Below, piece by piece: positions 1 to 6,369 of a stretch of 8,912 nt of DNA. The DNA is taken from assembly GCA_913009915.1 (NCBI GenBank), contig CAJVYZ010000084.1:1-8912 (forward strand), in the 5' to 3' direction. The notes under the pieces are model-generated. The model worked only from the letters and a program-made list of their open reading frames with translations. It did not search any database and had not been told where the DNA came from. Position 1 is the stretch's first letter. Each line of letters begins with the position of its first letter. The DNA is from an uncultured Gemmatimonadota bacterium (lineage in GTDB: Bacteria > Gemmatimonadota > Gemmatimonadetes > Gemmatimonadales > GWC2-71-9). The position numbers were made by a program, and so were the translations under genes.

Positions 1-48
1 CGACCACCGAGATCTACACTCTTTCCCTACACGACGCTCTTCCGATCT
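1..48 (+). other. Illumina TruSeq adapter sequence (artefact)
   Basis: These 48 bases match the 3' 48 bases of the Illumina TruSeq universal adapter, ending in the diagnostic GCTCTTCCGATCT, as recalled from the published adapter. They are sequencing-library residue left at the contig end and should be trimmed. Genomic sequence begins at 49. The adapter supplies the TAG stop (27-29, minus strand) that appears to close the pilQ reading frame, giving a spurious C-terminal DRKSVV. Confidence 0.98.
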
Positions 49-1646
49 GTGATGGTCAGACCACCGATGACGGCGGTCTCGCCGTCGTTCACCAGCACTT
101 GGCTCTCGGCGTACTGGGTCGGGAAGTTGAACCCGAGATCGGCCGCGGCCAGCGGCTGTACGGCGGACCGCTCGGCGCGGATGCGCATGATGATCTGCCG
201 GTTGTTGGTCACGTGCGGCGTAACCGTAAGACGAATACCGGTCTGCTTCATCTGCACCGTGGCGCGAGGCTGATCGGCGCCGGCGCCGGTCGATCCGGCA
301 TCGAGCACCCGGATCGGAGTTTCTTCACCAACGAGGATGTCCGCTTGGCGGTTGTCCAGCGTGGTGATGATCGGTTCTGCCTGCACGTCGGCGACCTCGA
401 TGCGCTCGAGCGCGGTCAGGAACGTCGTCAATTGGAACCCGCCCAGGGCTGTGCGCCAAACCACATCGAGGGCCGACCCGGCAATGAAGTTCGATGCATT
501 GGCCACGGCGGCCACCGATTCGCCCTCTAGGACCACGGTATTGCGGTCGTACGGTTCGCCCGTGGCGGGGTTGATCCGCTGGACAAGATCGTTGAAGAAC
601 ACCTCGTCGCCGCCGATATCATACTGTAGCCCCAGCTCCATGAGGTCGGAGCGGTCGACGAAGATGATCTTCGCCTGGATGGCCACCTGGGGCGTCCGGA
701 CGTCGAGGCTCTTGATGAAGTCGATGATGTAGCCGATCCGGCTGCGGGTATCGGTCACGATGAGCGAGCTCGACCCGGTATCTGGCACCACCGAGCCCCG
801 GTCCTTCGTCAGGATTCCCTGAATGCTGTTGGCGAGTTCCGTGGGCCTGGCGTAGTTGACCCTGACGATACTGGTCTCCAAGGGTTCGAGCGAGTCCTGG
901 GCAGCGAGCGCCGCCGGTGAATCGACCCGAATGATTCCCCCCGGGAGTTCCTGAGCTGACAGACCCTGCGACGCGAGAATGGCGTTGAAGGCCTCGTCCC
1001 ACGGCTGATTCTTGATCTCGGCGGTGACCGTTCCCTGAATATCGCGCCCGAGAACGATGGAGCGACCGCTGAACGCGGCGAACCCGGCGACGACCTCACC
1101 GATGGTGGCTTCGAACCACGTGACGGTGATGTGCCGCACCTGGGGCTCTTGGTCCTGGGCTGCGGCCACGACGACTTCCGGCCGACGCGATGCCGGGGCC
1201 GGGGATTCGAGATCGGCCGGCGCGGCGGACGACCAGGTCAGGAATTCGCGATCGGATCCGAACGACACGTGAATGGCGTCGCCGGTGCGCTCGAGGCGGT
1301 ATTCCTTGAGATCGTCCATCTCCAAGACGATCCGTACGGTTTCTTGATCGAACTGACTGATGCGGACGTTCTTGACTCCGCCCCGGTTTACCCCGTCGTA
1401 CAGGCTGCGGGCGCCGGGCTGCAACCTGGCACCGACGACGTCGATGACGAGGCGCGCAGGCTGGTAGAGGACGAAGTCACGCACTTCGATGGCGCCGCGA
1501 ACCGAGATCACGATCTCTGCGCGTCCAGGGGAGGACACGAGACTGATGCTCGTCACCTCGCCACCGACCGGTGGGTCGGCGTGTGCGGGGGCCGCCACCG
1601 TCGCCAGTGCGACCGCGGCAAGAGCGAACTTGAGCATTCGGGTCAT
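49..1646 (-). CDS. pilQ: Type IV pilus secretin PilQ, 3'-truncated
   Basis: This is the outer-membrane secretin, which forms the gated multimeric channel through which the pilus leaves the cell. Residues 1-23 look like a Sec signal peptide ending AHA. An AMIN domain (peptidoglycan binding) spans about 30-130. An acidic/proline linker follows, then a secretin/TonB short N-terminal domain at about 172-243, a secretin N (NolW-like) domain at about 256-320, and the secretin barrel from about 420. The family signature is clear at 431-455 (VQAEPIITTLDN...GEETPI) and VIGGLT appears near the break. Only one AMIN domain is present, whereas Pseudomonas PilQ has two. The gene is cut by the adapter at the contig end: the frame runs to a stop at 27, but residues 534-539 are adapter. 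The usual C-terminal motif with GxPxLxxxPxxGxLF and the barrel end are missing. The ATG overlaps the pilP stop (ATGA), with an AGGAAGG ribosome site a few bases upstream. Last gene of pilMNOPQ. Confidence 0.95.
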
Positions 1647-2143
1647 GGGGTGCCTTCCTCTCGCTTCGGCAGCGCTATGGTTTCCTGCCGCTCGAAACCA
1701 AAGTCTTCGATGGTAAAGACGATATCCGTCCGGCGAATCTGGGTGACGCGCGCCCGACCGAGCTGATCACCAGCCCGGAGCTTGTGCGGACGTCCCGTGG
1801 TACGCTCCCGCAGGACTGCAACACTGTTGCCGGGATGATCGGGATCCAGGTAGATGCCGACCAATTCGAGATCCTGAATCTCGGGTCCGGCCAACGCGAG
1901 ATTGAACAGCGACGCGAACGGATCGCGGGTACCCCCGCTGTAACTGAACGTCTCGCGAGTCAACTGAACGTCGTTGTCCCGCTCGACCGAATCGGCCTGA
2001 GCGTCTTGCTCGACTACTGGCAATTCGAGGCTGGCGTCACCAGACTGAGCTATCGCGGTGGCGGCCTGATCGGCCTCGTCGCCGCCGCCGCAGGCCGCAC
2101 CGACCATGGCCAGCAGGAGGACCGCTGCACGTTTACTTGGCAC
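1643..2143 (-). CDS. pilP: Type IV pilus pilotin/assembly lipoprotein PilP
   Basis: PilP is an inner-membrane-anchored lipoprotein that links the PilN-PilO dimer to periplasmic domains of PilQ. I chose the GTG at 2143 as the start because a strong GGAGGTGA ribosome site lies 5 nt upstream. In-frame GTGs at 2152 and 2164 would give a 7-residue extension at most and a larger overlap with pilO. From this start the protein has 166 residues: a short basic leader, a hydrophobic stretch, then VGAAC, with Cys18 the likely lipidation site. The Gly at -3 makes this a weak lipobox. A long acidic, flexible linker (about 19-65) is followed by RDPF at 73-76, the conserved entry to the PilP beta domain (about 76-160). 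It overlaps pilO by 11 nt and pilQ by 4 nt, so translation is probably coupled. The call rests on position, lipoprotein form and the RDPF motif. Confidence 0.88.
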   Translation of the reverse strand: MPSKRAAVLLLAMVGAACGGGDEADQAATAIAQSGDASLELPVVEQDAQADSVERDNDVQLTRETFSYSGGTRDPFASLFNLALAGPEIQDLELVGIYLDPDHPGNSVAVLRERTTGRPHKLRAGDQLGRARVTQIRRTDIVFTIEDFGFERQETIALPKREEGTP

Positions 2144-2759
2144 TGTCCTCACCTCCCGCCTCACCGGTCTTCACGTAGGTCTTGATCTGGAATCGTGCCT
2201 GCAACAGCGCCCCCGAGGTGTCACCCAACGCTCGAGCCTCGCTCATGCCCGCCGGTGACACGCTGACGTCGATGGGGACGATGATCCTTTGCAACGAGGC
2301 AACGTCCGATAGAAACTCACCGATTTCGTCATACCGGCCGAGCACTGCGATGTTGTACTTGTCGGTCGAGAAGGGACTCGGTCCCGGTTCGGTAGGGAGC
2401 GGGACCACCTCCGACAGCGTGACGCCACGGATCTTGGCGCGCGTCGAGATGTCGTCGAGGAGGTTTGGCACCTCGGATCGGACGGGGACGAGCCGCCGCA
2501 GCATAGCCAGGCTGGCACGGTGTTCCTCGATTCGCCGGCGGAGGTCTTCGACCGTACCCTTGGCGAGTTCGCGCTTGGCGCTGTCGATCTGCAACTGCAG
2601 CGCCTGGATGCTGTCCTGCATGGCGACGTTGCGTGCCTTGCCGGCCTTGAGCCCGTCCATCCCGACCATGTTGATGCCGGCGCCGTCATAGATCATGTAA
2701 CCGATGGCCGCGGCCACCAGCATGATCATAATCGCAGTCGTCCGCGGGTTGCTCCCCAT
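2133..2759 (-). CDS. pilO: Type IV pilus inner-membrane assembly protein PilO
   Basis: PilO pairs with PilN in the inner membrane and forms the periplasmic alignment platform that connects cytoplasmic PilM to PilP/PilQ. The 208-residue protein has the family layout: a short cytoplasmic N-terminus, one membrane helix at about 8-25 (TAIMIMLVAAAIGYMIY), a predicted coiled coil at about 46-92 rich in charged residues and leucine, and a C-terminal alpha/beta ferredoxin-like domain at about 95-195 containing LGRYDEIGEFLSDVASL. That last segment is typical of the PilO core. It starts 2 nt after the pilN stop, preceded by GGTGAGG, and its end overlaps the pilP start, so it is translated as part of the pilMNOPQ unit. 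Length is normal for the family. Confidence 0.93.
   Translation of the reverse strand: MGSNPRTTAIMIMLVAAAIGYMIYDGAGINMVGMDGLKAGKARNVAMQDSIQALQLQIDSAKRELAKGTVEDLRRRIEEHRASLAMLRRLVPVRSEVPNLLDDISTRAKIRGVTLSEVVPLPTEPGPSPFSTDKYNIAVLGRYDEIGEFLSDVASLQRIIVPIDVSVSPAGMSEARALGDTSGALLQARFQIKTYVKTGEAGGEDSAK
2149..2156 (-). promoter_or_regulatory. Strong Shine-Dalgarno site setting the pilP start
   Basis: The minus strand reads GGAGGTGA here, 5 nt before the GTG at 2143-2141. It lies inside the end of pilO. It favours this GTG over the upstream in-frame GTGs at 2152 and 2164, the first of which falls inside the site itself. Confidence 0.75.
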
Positions 2760-2761
2760 GG

Positions 2762-3442
2762 TTACCTCACCGACTGGCTGAGAGGGACCGTCCGGATGTA
2801 TGCCGAATCCGCCCGGGAAAATACCGCGCGGATAGCGAACGCGGTGACTGGTCGGTCGTTTTCAACTACCGTGCGCGCCGAGACCGGGGCCACGTCATGA
2901 AGCCACGGAGACGCCTCGAGTTGTCGCAGGAAGCGTGTGTAGGCCTGGATGTCGATGGTGCGTCCGTCGATCTGGAAGCGCACGTCCTGCGGCACGGTGG
3001 CATCGATCGAGTCGGCCGCCGTGGCACTGGTCACCAGCGTCTGCACGCCCACCAGCCAGGTGTACTGCGGAAGCGACTTGGCGATCTCGTCCATGATGTG
3101 GGCCCAGACATACCGATCACCGTCGACCGTCCGGATGACCTGGATCTGCGACAGCAGGGAATCGCGAATACTCTCTTCGCGACGCTTTTGCGCCACGATG
3201 TTGCGGAACCGCCGGCTCTCCTGTCGGACCGTTTGCAGTTCCGGTTCCAGCCGGCTTCGCTCGGAAGCCACACTTATACCGATCCACAACAGCACTGCCG
3301 TCACGACGACCACGAAGGCCACCGCCGCCAACAACATCGGCTCCTTGACCCGGGACCCGAAACCCTTGAAGGTCTCCTTGATCCGGTCCAAGGACGATCC
3401 GGCTGAGCGTCTGGCACCTGGTCGCAGGTTGATAGTGATCAT
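2762..3442 (-). CDS. pilN: Type IV pilus inner-membrane assembly protein PilN
   Basis: PilN binds PilM through its cytoplasmic N-terminus and dimerises with PilO in the periplasm. The first eight residues, MITINLRP, match the conserved PilN motif (INLxP) that docks in a groove of PilM. A basic cytoplasmic segment runs to about 33, followed by a single membrane helix at about 36-58 (MLLAAVAFVVVVTAVLLWIG) and a coiled coil at about 60-105. The C-terminal periplasmic domain contains the segment DEIAKSLPQYTWLVGVQ at about 117-133. At 226 residues it is slightly longer than Pseudomonas PilN (about 198); the extra length may lie in the loop around the SATAADSIDATVP segment. It begins 22 nt after pilM with a modest AAGG ribosome site and ends 2 nt before pilO. 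Confidence 0.93.
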   Translation of the reverse strand: MITINLRPGARRSAGSSLDRIKETFKGFGSRVKEPMLLAAVAFVVVVTAVLLWIGISVASERSRLEPELQTVRQESRRFRNIVAQKRREESIRDSLLSQIQVIRTVDGDRYVWAHIMDEIAKSLPQYTWLVGVQTLVTSATAADSIDATVPQDVRFQIDGRTIDIQAYTRFLRQLEASPWLHDVAPVSARTVVENDRPVTAFAIRAVFSRADSAYIRTVPLSQSVR

Positions 3443-3464
3443 GGAGCCTTAGCGTCCCTTCGGG

Positions 3465-4508
3465 TTACGCGGCCGTGCGCAAAGCGAGACCGACCGGCAA
3501 CATGAGCAGCGGGGCGACCTCATCGATGTTCATGGTATCGAAGACCCCCTCGGCGACCTGGAGCCGCTCGACGGGGTTGGCCAACTGCACCGGCATCCGG
3601 AGACGATCGGCCAGCACCCGGTTCAATCCTGGAACGCGGGACCCACCACCGGTGGTGTACAACCTCGTCAAACCGGCCGAGGAACGGCTGGCCGACTGCA
3701 GAAACGCGGCGGCGCGCTCGATGCCGACCGCCAGTTCTTCACCTCGGGTTTCGAGGAAAGGATCGAGCAGCTCGTTGCGCTCGAATCCCTGTAGCAACTG
3801 GTCCGCTTCTTCGGCGGAAATACCGCGCTCGCGCTGCATGTCCTCGCGAAACCGGCGGGTTCCGACTGGGATGTCGCGGGTCAGGACCGGCAAGCCCTCG
3901 TCGAGGATGTTCACATTGGTGATTTCGTGGCCGATGTTGACCAGGCCCACGACACCCTGTTGGGCGTCAGGATAATTCAACTCGAACGCGTTATGGAGGG
4001 CGAACGCGTCCACGTCGATGATCGACGGCTCGAGCCCGGCCTCTGCCAGCAAAGCCATCTTGGTTTCGACCAACTCCCGCTTGGCCGCCACCAACAACAC
4101 GGTCATCTGCAGACCGTCTCCCTCGGGATCGAGGATCTGGAAATCCAGCTCCACACTATCCATGTCGAACGGCACGTGCTGCTCGGCTTCCCAGCGGATC
4201 ATCTCCCGGGCTTCGGCTTCCTTCATGCGGTCCATCGTGACCTTCTTGATGATCACGTCGCGCCCACCGACCGCCGTAGCCACTTTCGTGGCCTTGACCC
4301 CGGCGGTCGACATCAGACCCTTGATCGTGTCCGTGACGATGCCCGTATCGACCACCTCTCCCTCGACGATGGCATCATCAACCACCGAGGCAAAGGCCAC
4401 CTTCGTCAGAACCGGCTCACCGGAGCTGTGATCGATCACCACCATCTTGATCAGACCGCTCCCGATGTCCAGCCCAACAGTGGTCCGTTTCCGACCGAAA
4501 AGCGCCAT
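3465..4508 (-). CDS. pilM: Type IV pilus assembly actin-like ATPase PilM
   Basis: PilM is the cytoplasmic actin/FtsA-like protein of the pilus platform. It binds ATP and the PilN N-terminus, and relays signals to the motor ATPases. The 347-residue protein shows the actin-fold nucleotide motifs in order: phosphate-1 GLDIGS at 12-17, phosphate-2 VNIGHEITNVNI at about 190-201, and the adenosine motif TTGGGSRVPG at 295-304. The segment REMIRWEAEQHVPFDMD at about 101-117 belongs to the inserted 1C-like subdomain typical of PilM. Length and order match the family, with no sign of damage. It is the first gene of pilMNOPQ. No good Shine-Dalgarno site precedes the ATG. Both a sigma-70-like promoter (4547-4575) and a sigma-54 promoter (4783-4797) point at it. 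Confidence 0.96.
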   Translation of the reverse strand: MALFGRKRTTVGLDIGSGLIKMVVIDHSSGEPVLTKVAFASVVDDAIVEGEVVDTGIVTDTIKGLMSTAGVKATKVATAVGGRDVIIKKVTMDRMKEAEAREMIRWEAEQHVPFDMDSVELDFQILDPEGDGLQMTVLLVAAKRELVETKMALLAEAGLEPSIIDVDAFALHNAFELNYPDAQQGVVGLVNIGHEITNVNILDEGLPVLTRDIPVGTRRFREDMQRERGISAEEADQLLQGFERNELLDPFLETRGEELAVGIERAAAFLQSASRSSAGLTRLYTTGGGSRVPGLNRVLADRLRMPVQLANPVERLQVAEGVFDTMNIDEVAPLLMLPVGLALRTAA

Positions 4509-4546
4509 AAGTGCCCAATTTTGTTAGGAGATAGGGAGGGTACGCT

Positions 4547-4575
4547 ACGCTACTACCCGCCCAAACTTTTGTCAA
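4547..4575 (-). promoter_or_regulatory. Sigma-70-type promoter in front of pilM
   Basis: On the minus strand a perfect TTGACA -35 box lies at 4575-4570. Seventeen nt later is TAGCGT (4552-4547), a weak -10 box that matches consensus at T1, A2 and T6. The expected transcription start is near 4540, giving a 5' leader of about 30 nt before the pilM ATG. The -35 match and spacing are good; the poor -10 suggests modest basal activity or a need for an activator. Confidence 0.55.
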
Positions 4576-4744
4576 GCTCCCAAGCCGCTTGAGGTGAACA
4601 CGACAACCCGTTGTTCATAGACGACTTATGCAGTTTGCAACCAGCCAAACAGTGGTTCCTGAGCCCGAATCGGCAGTGTGGCCCAAACCCCTTGTCGACA
4701 AACCACTTCTGGCCCGATAACGGCAGAACTTTACAGGCTCATCA

Positions 4745-4775
4745 GGGGGTCAGCCGAGGGATTCGCTGGACCCCC
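4745..4775 (-). other. Hairpin at the predicted sigma-54 transcription start
   Basis: On the plus strand GGGGGTCAGC (4745-4754) pairs with GCTGGACCCCC (4765-4775), giving a 10-bp stem with one bulged base and a 10-nt loop. On the minus strand it straddles the predicted start (about 4771), so a sigma-54 transcript would begin inside or just at this hairpin and could carry a stable 5' stem. It might protect the RNA 5' end or be a DNA-level element; no function is proven. Confidence 0.5.
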
Positions 4776-4782
4776 ACTCGGA

Positions 4783-4797
4783 GCAACCGATGTGCCA
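4783..4797 (-). promoter_or_regulatory. Sigma-54 (-24/-12) promoter pointing to pilM
   Basis: The minus strand reads TGGCAC, five bases, then TTGCT. This matches the RpoN consensus TGGCACG-N4-TTGCW at all ten core positions, with exactly ten bases between the GG and GC dinucleotides. It lies in non-coding DNA and faces pilM. The predicted start is about 4771, leaving a leader of roughly 263 nt. Sigma-54 promoters need an enhancer-binding ATPase, and a PilR-like one is encoded at 6869-8227. The heptad array at 4924-5042 sits at a normal enhancer distance upstream. The leader contains no convincing open reading frame, so the transcript probably either reads into pilM or is a non-coding RNA. Confidence 0.75.
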
Positions 4798-4848
4798 GCC
4801 CCTGCATCCGATGTCTAAGCGATTGTAACTAATGCACTTACGCCGAAT

Positions 4849-4864
4849 GGCCCCAATCGGGGCC
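4849..4864. other. Perfect GC-rich hairpin GGCCCC-AATC-GGGGCC
   Basis: A 6-bp perfect stem with a 4-nt loop lies between the heptad array and the sigma-54 promoter. Neither strand has a following T-run, so it is not a classical intrinsic terminator. It could slow or help end readthrough from the minor pilin operon. Confidence 0.4.
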
Positions 4865-4896
4865 TCGCTGTAATGCAGCACCTTTCCGGCGGTTTC

Positions 4897-4910
4897 GCAC
4901 GCAGTCGTGC
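4897..4910. other. Small hairpin GCACG-CAGT-CGTGC
   Basis: A 5-bp perfect stem with a 4-nt loop sits just beyond the heptad array. It may be an operator-like dyad or part of a 3' structure of the minor pilin mRNA. It is short enough to occur by chance in high-GC DNA. Confidence 0.25.
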
Positions 4911-4923
4911 AGAATGGGCCTCA

Positions 4924-5042
4924 GGTGGGCTGTCAGTTATCAGCTATCAGCTGTCGGCTGTGGGCTACCAAGTCGCAGGTGTCAGTTGTCTGACGTTTGA
5001 GGTCTGAAGTCTGACAGCTGACAGCTGATAGCTGACAGCTAG
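4924..5042. repeat. Heptanucleotide-period repeat array with inverted halves
   Basis: About seventeen consecutive 7-nt units can be read without a break in phase. The left part follows T(A/G)TCAGC (for example TATCAGC twice in a row at 4938-4951). The right part follows NGTCTGA and then NAGCTGA (for example four units at 5009-5036). The two consensus families are reverse complements, and orientation switches near 4980-4993. Units in the middle (4959-4979) are degenerate. The last unit supplies the TAG stop (5041-5039) of the pilX-like gene. Similar short heptanucleotide repeats occur between genes in cyanobacteria and, as I recall, in other environmental bacteria. The array also contains six (C/G)TGTC pentamers (4930, 4951 and 4979 on the plus strand; within 5013-5038 on the minus strand), so it could be an activator-binding region for the sigma-54 promoter. 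Confidence 0.8.
4929..5039. repeat. 27-bp imperfect inverted repeat within the heptad array
   Basis: The arms 4929-4955 and 5013-5039 are reverse complements at 25 of 27 positions, separated by 57 nt. A nested GTCAG-TTGT-CTGAC hairpin (4981-4994) lies in the loop. In a minus-strand transcript of the minor pilin operon, the long stem would form immediately at the pilX-like stop codon. It could protect the mRNA 3' end or promote termination; no U-tract follows. Confidence 0.7.
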
Positions 5043-5524
5043 TCAACCCTGGGGAGCCCACTCCAGAAGGGTGCCGTCAGCGGCCTCAGAGAGACGGTGG
5101 CGCGACCCGTGGCCGAATCGACCGTCGAGTCTAGGCGCGCCACGACTTGGCTCCGGAACGTGGGCTGTGCCGACCGGGACAGGGACACTCCAGCCCGGCC
5201 TTCGGAATCGACCAGGAAGAACTCGGGCCCCAACCGGTGTACCACCACGCCGGTGGTGACTCCGCCGGCGCCGGCCCACAAGCCGGCCACCAGGCTGTCG
5301 CCAGGGACCATGGCGAACACGCCCAGGGAATCGAACCGATCCACGACATCGGGCCACGCCAACTCAGCCGCGAGCCGGGCCTTGAGCGCCTGTAGCGCTT
5401 GGTGGCCGGCACGAGACTCCACATGGGCCGCCCACAGGGTGGAGCCTATCAGCACGCCCAGCACCACGAGGACGAACAGTGCCAAGGGAACGGCGGCACC
5501 GCGCTCGACACGGTTGGAGGTCAT
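5039..5524 (-). CDS. PilX/GspK-like minor pilin
   Basis: This 161-residue protein looks like a minor (pseudo)pilin of the PilX/GspK type. It opens with a short leader ending ERG (Gly9, probable prepilin peptidase site), followed by a hydrophobic helix AAVPLALFVLVVLGVLIG (about 10-27). It lacks both the Phe+1 and Glu+5 seen in ordinary pilins, as GspK-type tip pseudopilins do. The rest, about 130 residues, is a small globular domain without Cys, much shorter than true GspK (about 300). It overlaps the pilW-like gene by 4 nt (ATGA), with AAGAGG just upstream, so it is co-translated as the last gene of a pilV-pilW-pilX set. Its stop codon lies inside the heptad array, so the C-terminus may have been shaped by repeat insertion. 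Exact family is uncertain. Confidence 0.65.
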   Translation of the reverse strand: MTSNRVERGAAVPLALFVLVVLGVLIGSTLWAAHVESRAGHQALQALKARLAAELAWPDVVDRFDSLGVFAMVPGDSLVAGLWAGAGGVTTGVVVHRLGPEFFLVDSEGRAGVSLSRSAQPTFRSQVVARLDSTVDSATGRATVSLRPLTAPFWSGLPRVD

Positions 5525-6369
5525 GGACCTCTTCCCACCGGCCCGGCATTCCGGCTCACCAGTTCAACGACCAGGCTGTCGCTGGACCCGGCCGGGCGCC
5601 GACCCCACGGCAGGACCGCAGGTCGGGGAGTGGATGCTCTGAACGTCGCCGTCATGGCCACCACCAGAGCCGGATCGGTTGTCGGGACACCGGCCTGGTC
5701 ACGAAATCGCAGTTCGAAGCCGTTGGCGGTGAGCGGTCCCAGGGCCGGCTGAATGGACCCGCCACCCGTGAGGGACCTCAGCCCCAACCACCAATCGCCT
5801 TGTGACTTATAGAGCCGGGATTCCATCGACTCGAACAGCCTCACCGGGGTTCCAGGGACCACCTCGCGCAACGGCAGCCGTGCCGGATCGATGATCGTCT
5901 GCAGCGTGAGGCCTGGGCTTCCATCGGGACAGACGCCGGCGGCCACACCCGTGAGCGGGAGCGGCTCCCACCGCGGCGAGGTGCCCGCGACCGAGTCCCC
6001 CACGGCGTACACCAGGAGGCTGTCCCTCCCGGCCACCCAGGCGCGGACCCCGTAGCGCAGGTCGTACCTGACGATGATGGCATCGGTCCGCCAGGTACAG
6101 GAGGCGGCCAGCCCGCGAAAGCCCCGGTACTGCAGCCTGGACCGGCCCAGGGCCATGAGGTCACCGCTACCGGGTGTGAGACCGCTCCATTCATAGGACG
6201 CGAACAAGGCCCCACTCCTCAGAGTGCGTTGGACCTCCATCCGCCCCCGCTCGAATGCGATGACTGCCTGACCGCGCAGCAGCAGGGACACCAACAGCGC
6301 ACCGACGAAGACGGTCAGCACCGCTGCCACCACAGCCTCGACCAGGGTGAAACCGTGCCGTGTCAGCAT
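5521..6369 (-). CDS. PilW/GspJ-like minor pilin
   Basis: A 282-residue type IV minor pilin or pseudopilin. The N-terminus MLTRHGFTLVEAVVA carries a clear class III signal: cleavage after Gly6, Phe7 at +1, and Glu11 at +5. A hydrophobic helix follows to about residue 32. The large periplasmic domain has two Cys (Cys91 and Cys147), which may form a disulfide, and many beta-type stretches. Length and position between PilV- and PilX-like genes fit PilW (or type II secretion GspJ). Such proteins form the priming complex at the pilus tip and start pilus assembly. The start overlaps the pilV-like gene by 7 nt; no strong ribosome site is visible, suggesting translational coupling. Confidence 0.8.
   Translation of the reverse strand: MLTRHGFTLVEAVVAAVLTVFVGALLVSLLLRGQAVIAFERGRMEVQRTLRSGALFASYEWSGLTPGSGDLMALGRSRLQYRGFRGLAASCTWRTDAIIVRYDLRYGVRAWVAGRDSLLVYAVGDSVAGTSPRWEPLPLTGVAAGVCPDGSPGLTLQTIIDPARLPLREVVPGTPVRLFESMESRLYKSQGDWWLGLRSLTGGGSIQPALGPLTANGFELRFRDQAGVPTTDPALVVAMTATFRASTPRPAVLPWGRRPAGSSDSLVVELVSRNAGPVGRGP

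Larger units (their letters stand above)
4509..5038. other. 530-bp non-coding control region before pilM
   Basis: No credible gene is seen here. A plus-strand open frame at 4611-4832 and a 21-codon minus-strand frame at 4553-4618 lack ribosome sites and recognisable protein character. The region holds, from the pilM side: a sigma-70-like promoter, a leader with several short dyads (TTGTCGACAA palindrome at 4692-4701; AGTGGTT 4651-4657 pairing with AACCACT 4701-4707), the start-site hairpin, the sigma-54 promoter, a somewhat AT-richer stretch around 4812-4840, two small hairpins, and the heptad array that abuts the pilX-like stop codon. Confidence 0.7.

Noticed and set aside
4553..4618. Minus-strand 21-codon open frame in the pilM leader
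   Set aside because: There is no Shine-Dalgarno site before the ATG, and the frame runs through the TTGACA promoter box, so it is probably chance.
4611..4832. Plus-strand open frame of 73 codons in the non-coding gap
   Set aside because: It has no ribosome site and no recognisable domain, and it overlaps the sigma-54 promoter and hairpin on the other strand. Its composition is as expected for chance.
4849..4864. GC hairpin as an intrinsic terminator
   Set aside because: The stem is good but neither strand shows a following T-run, so I list it only as a hairpin.
4924..5042. Heptad repeats considered as a CRISPR array
   Set aside because: Units are only 7 nt long and directly adjacent, with no spacers and no cas genes nearby.
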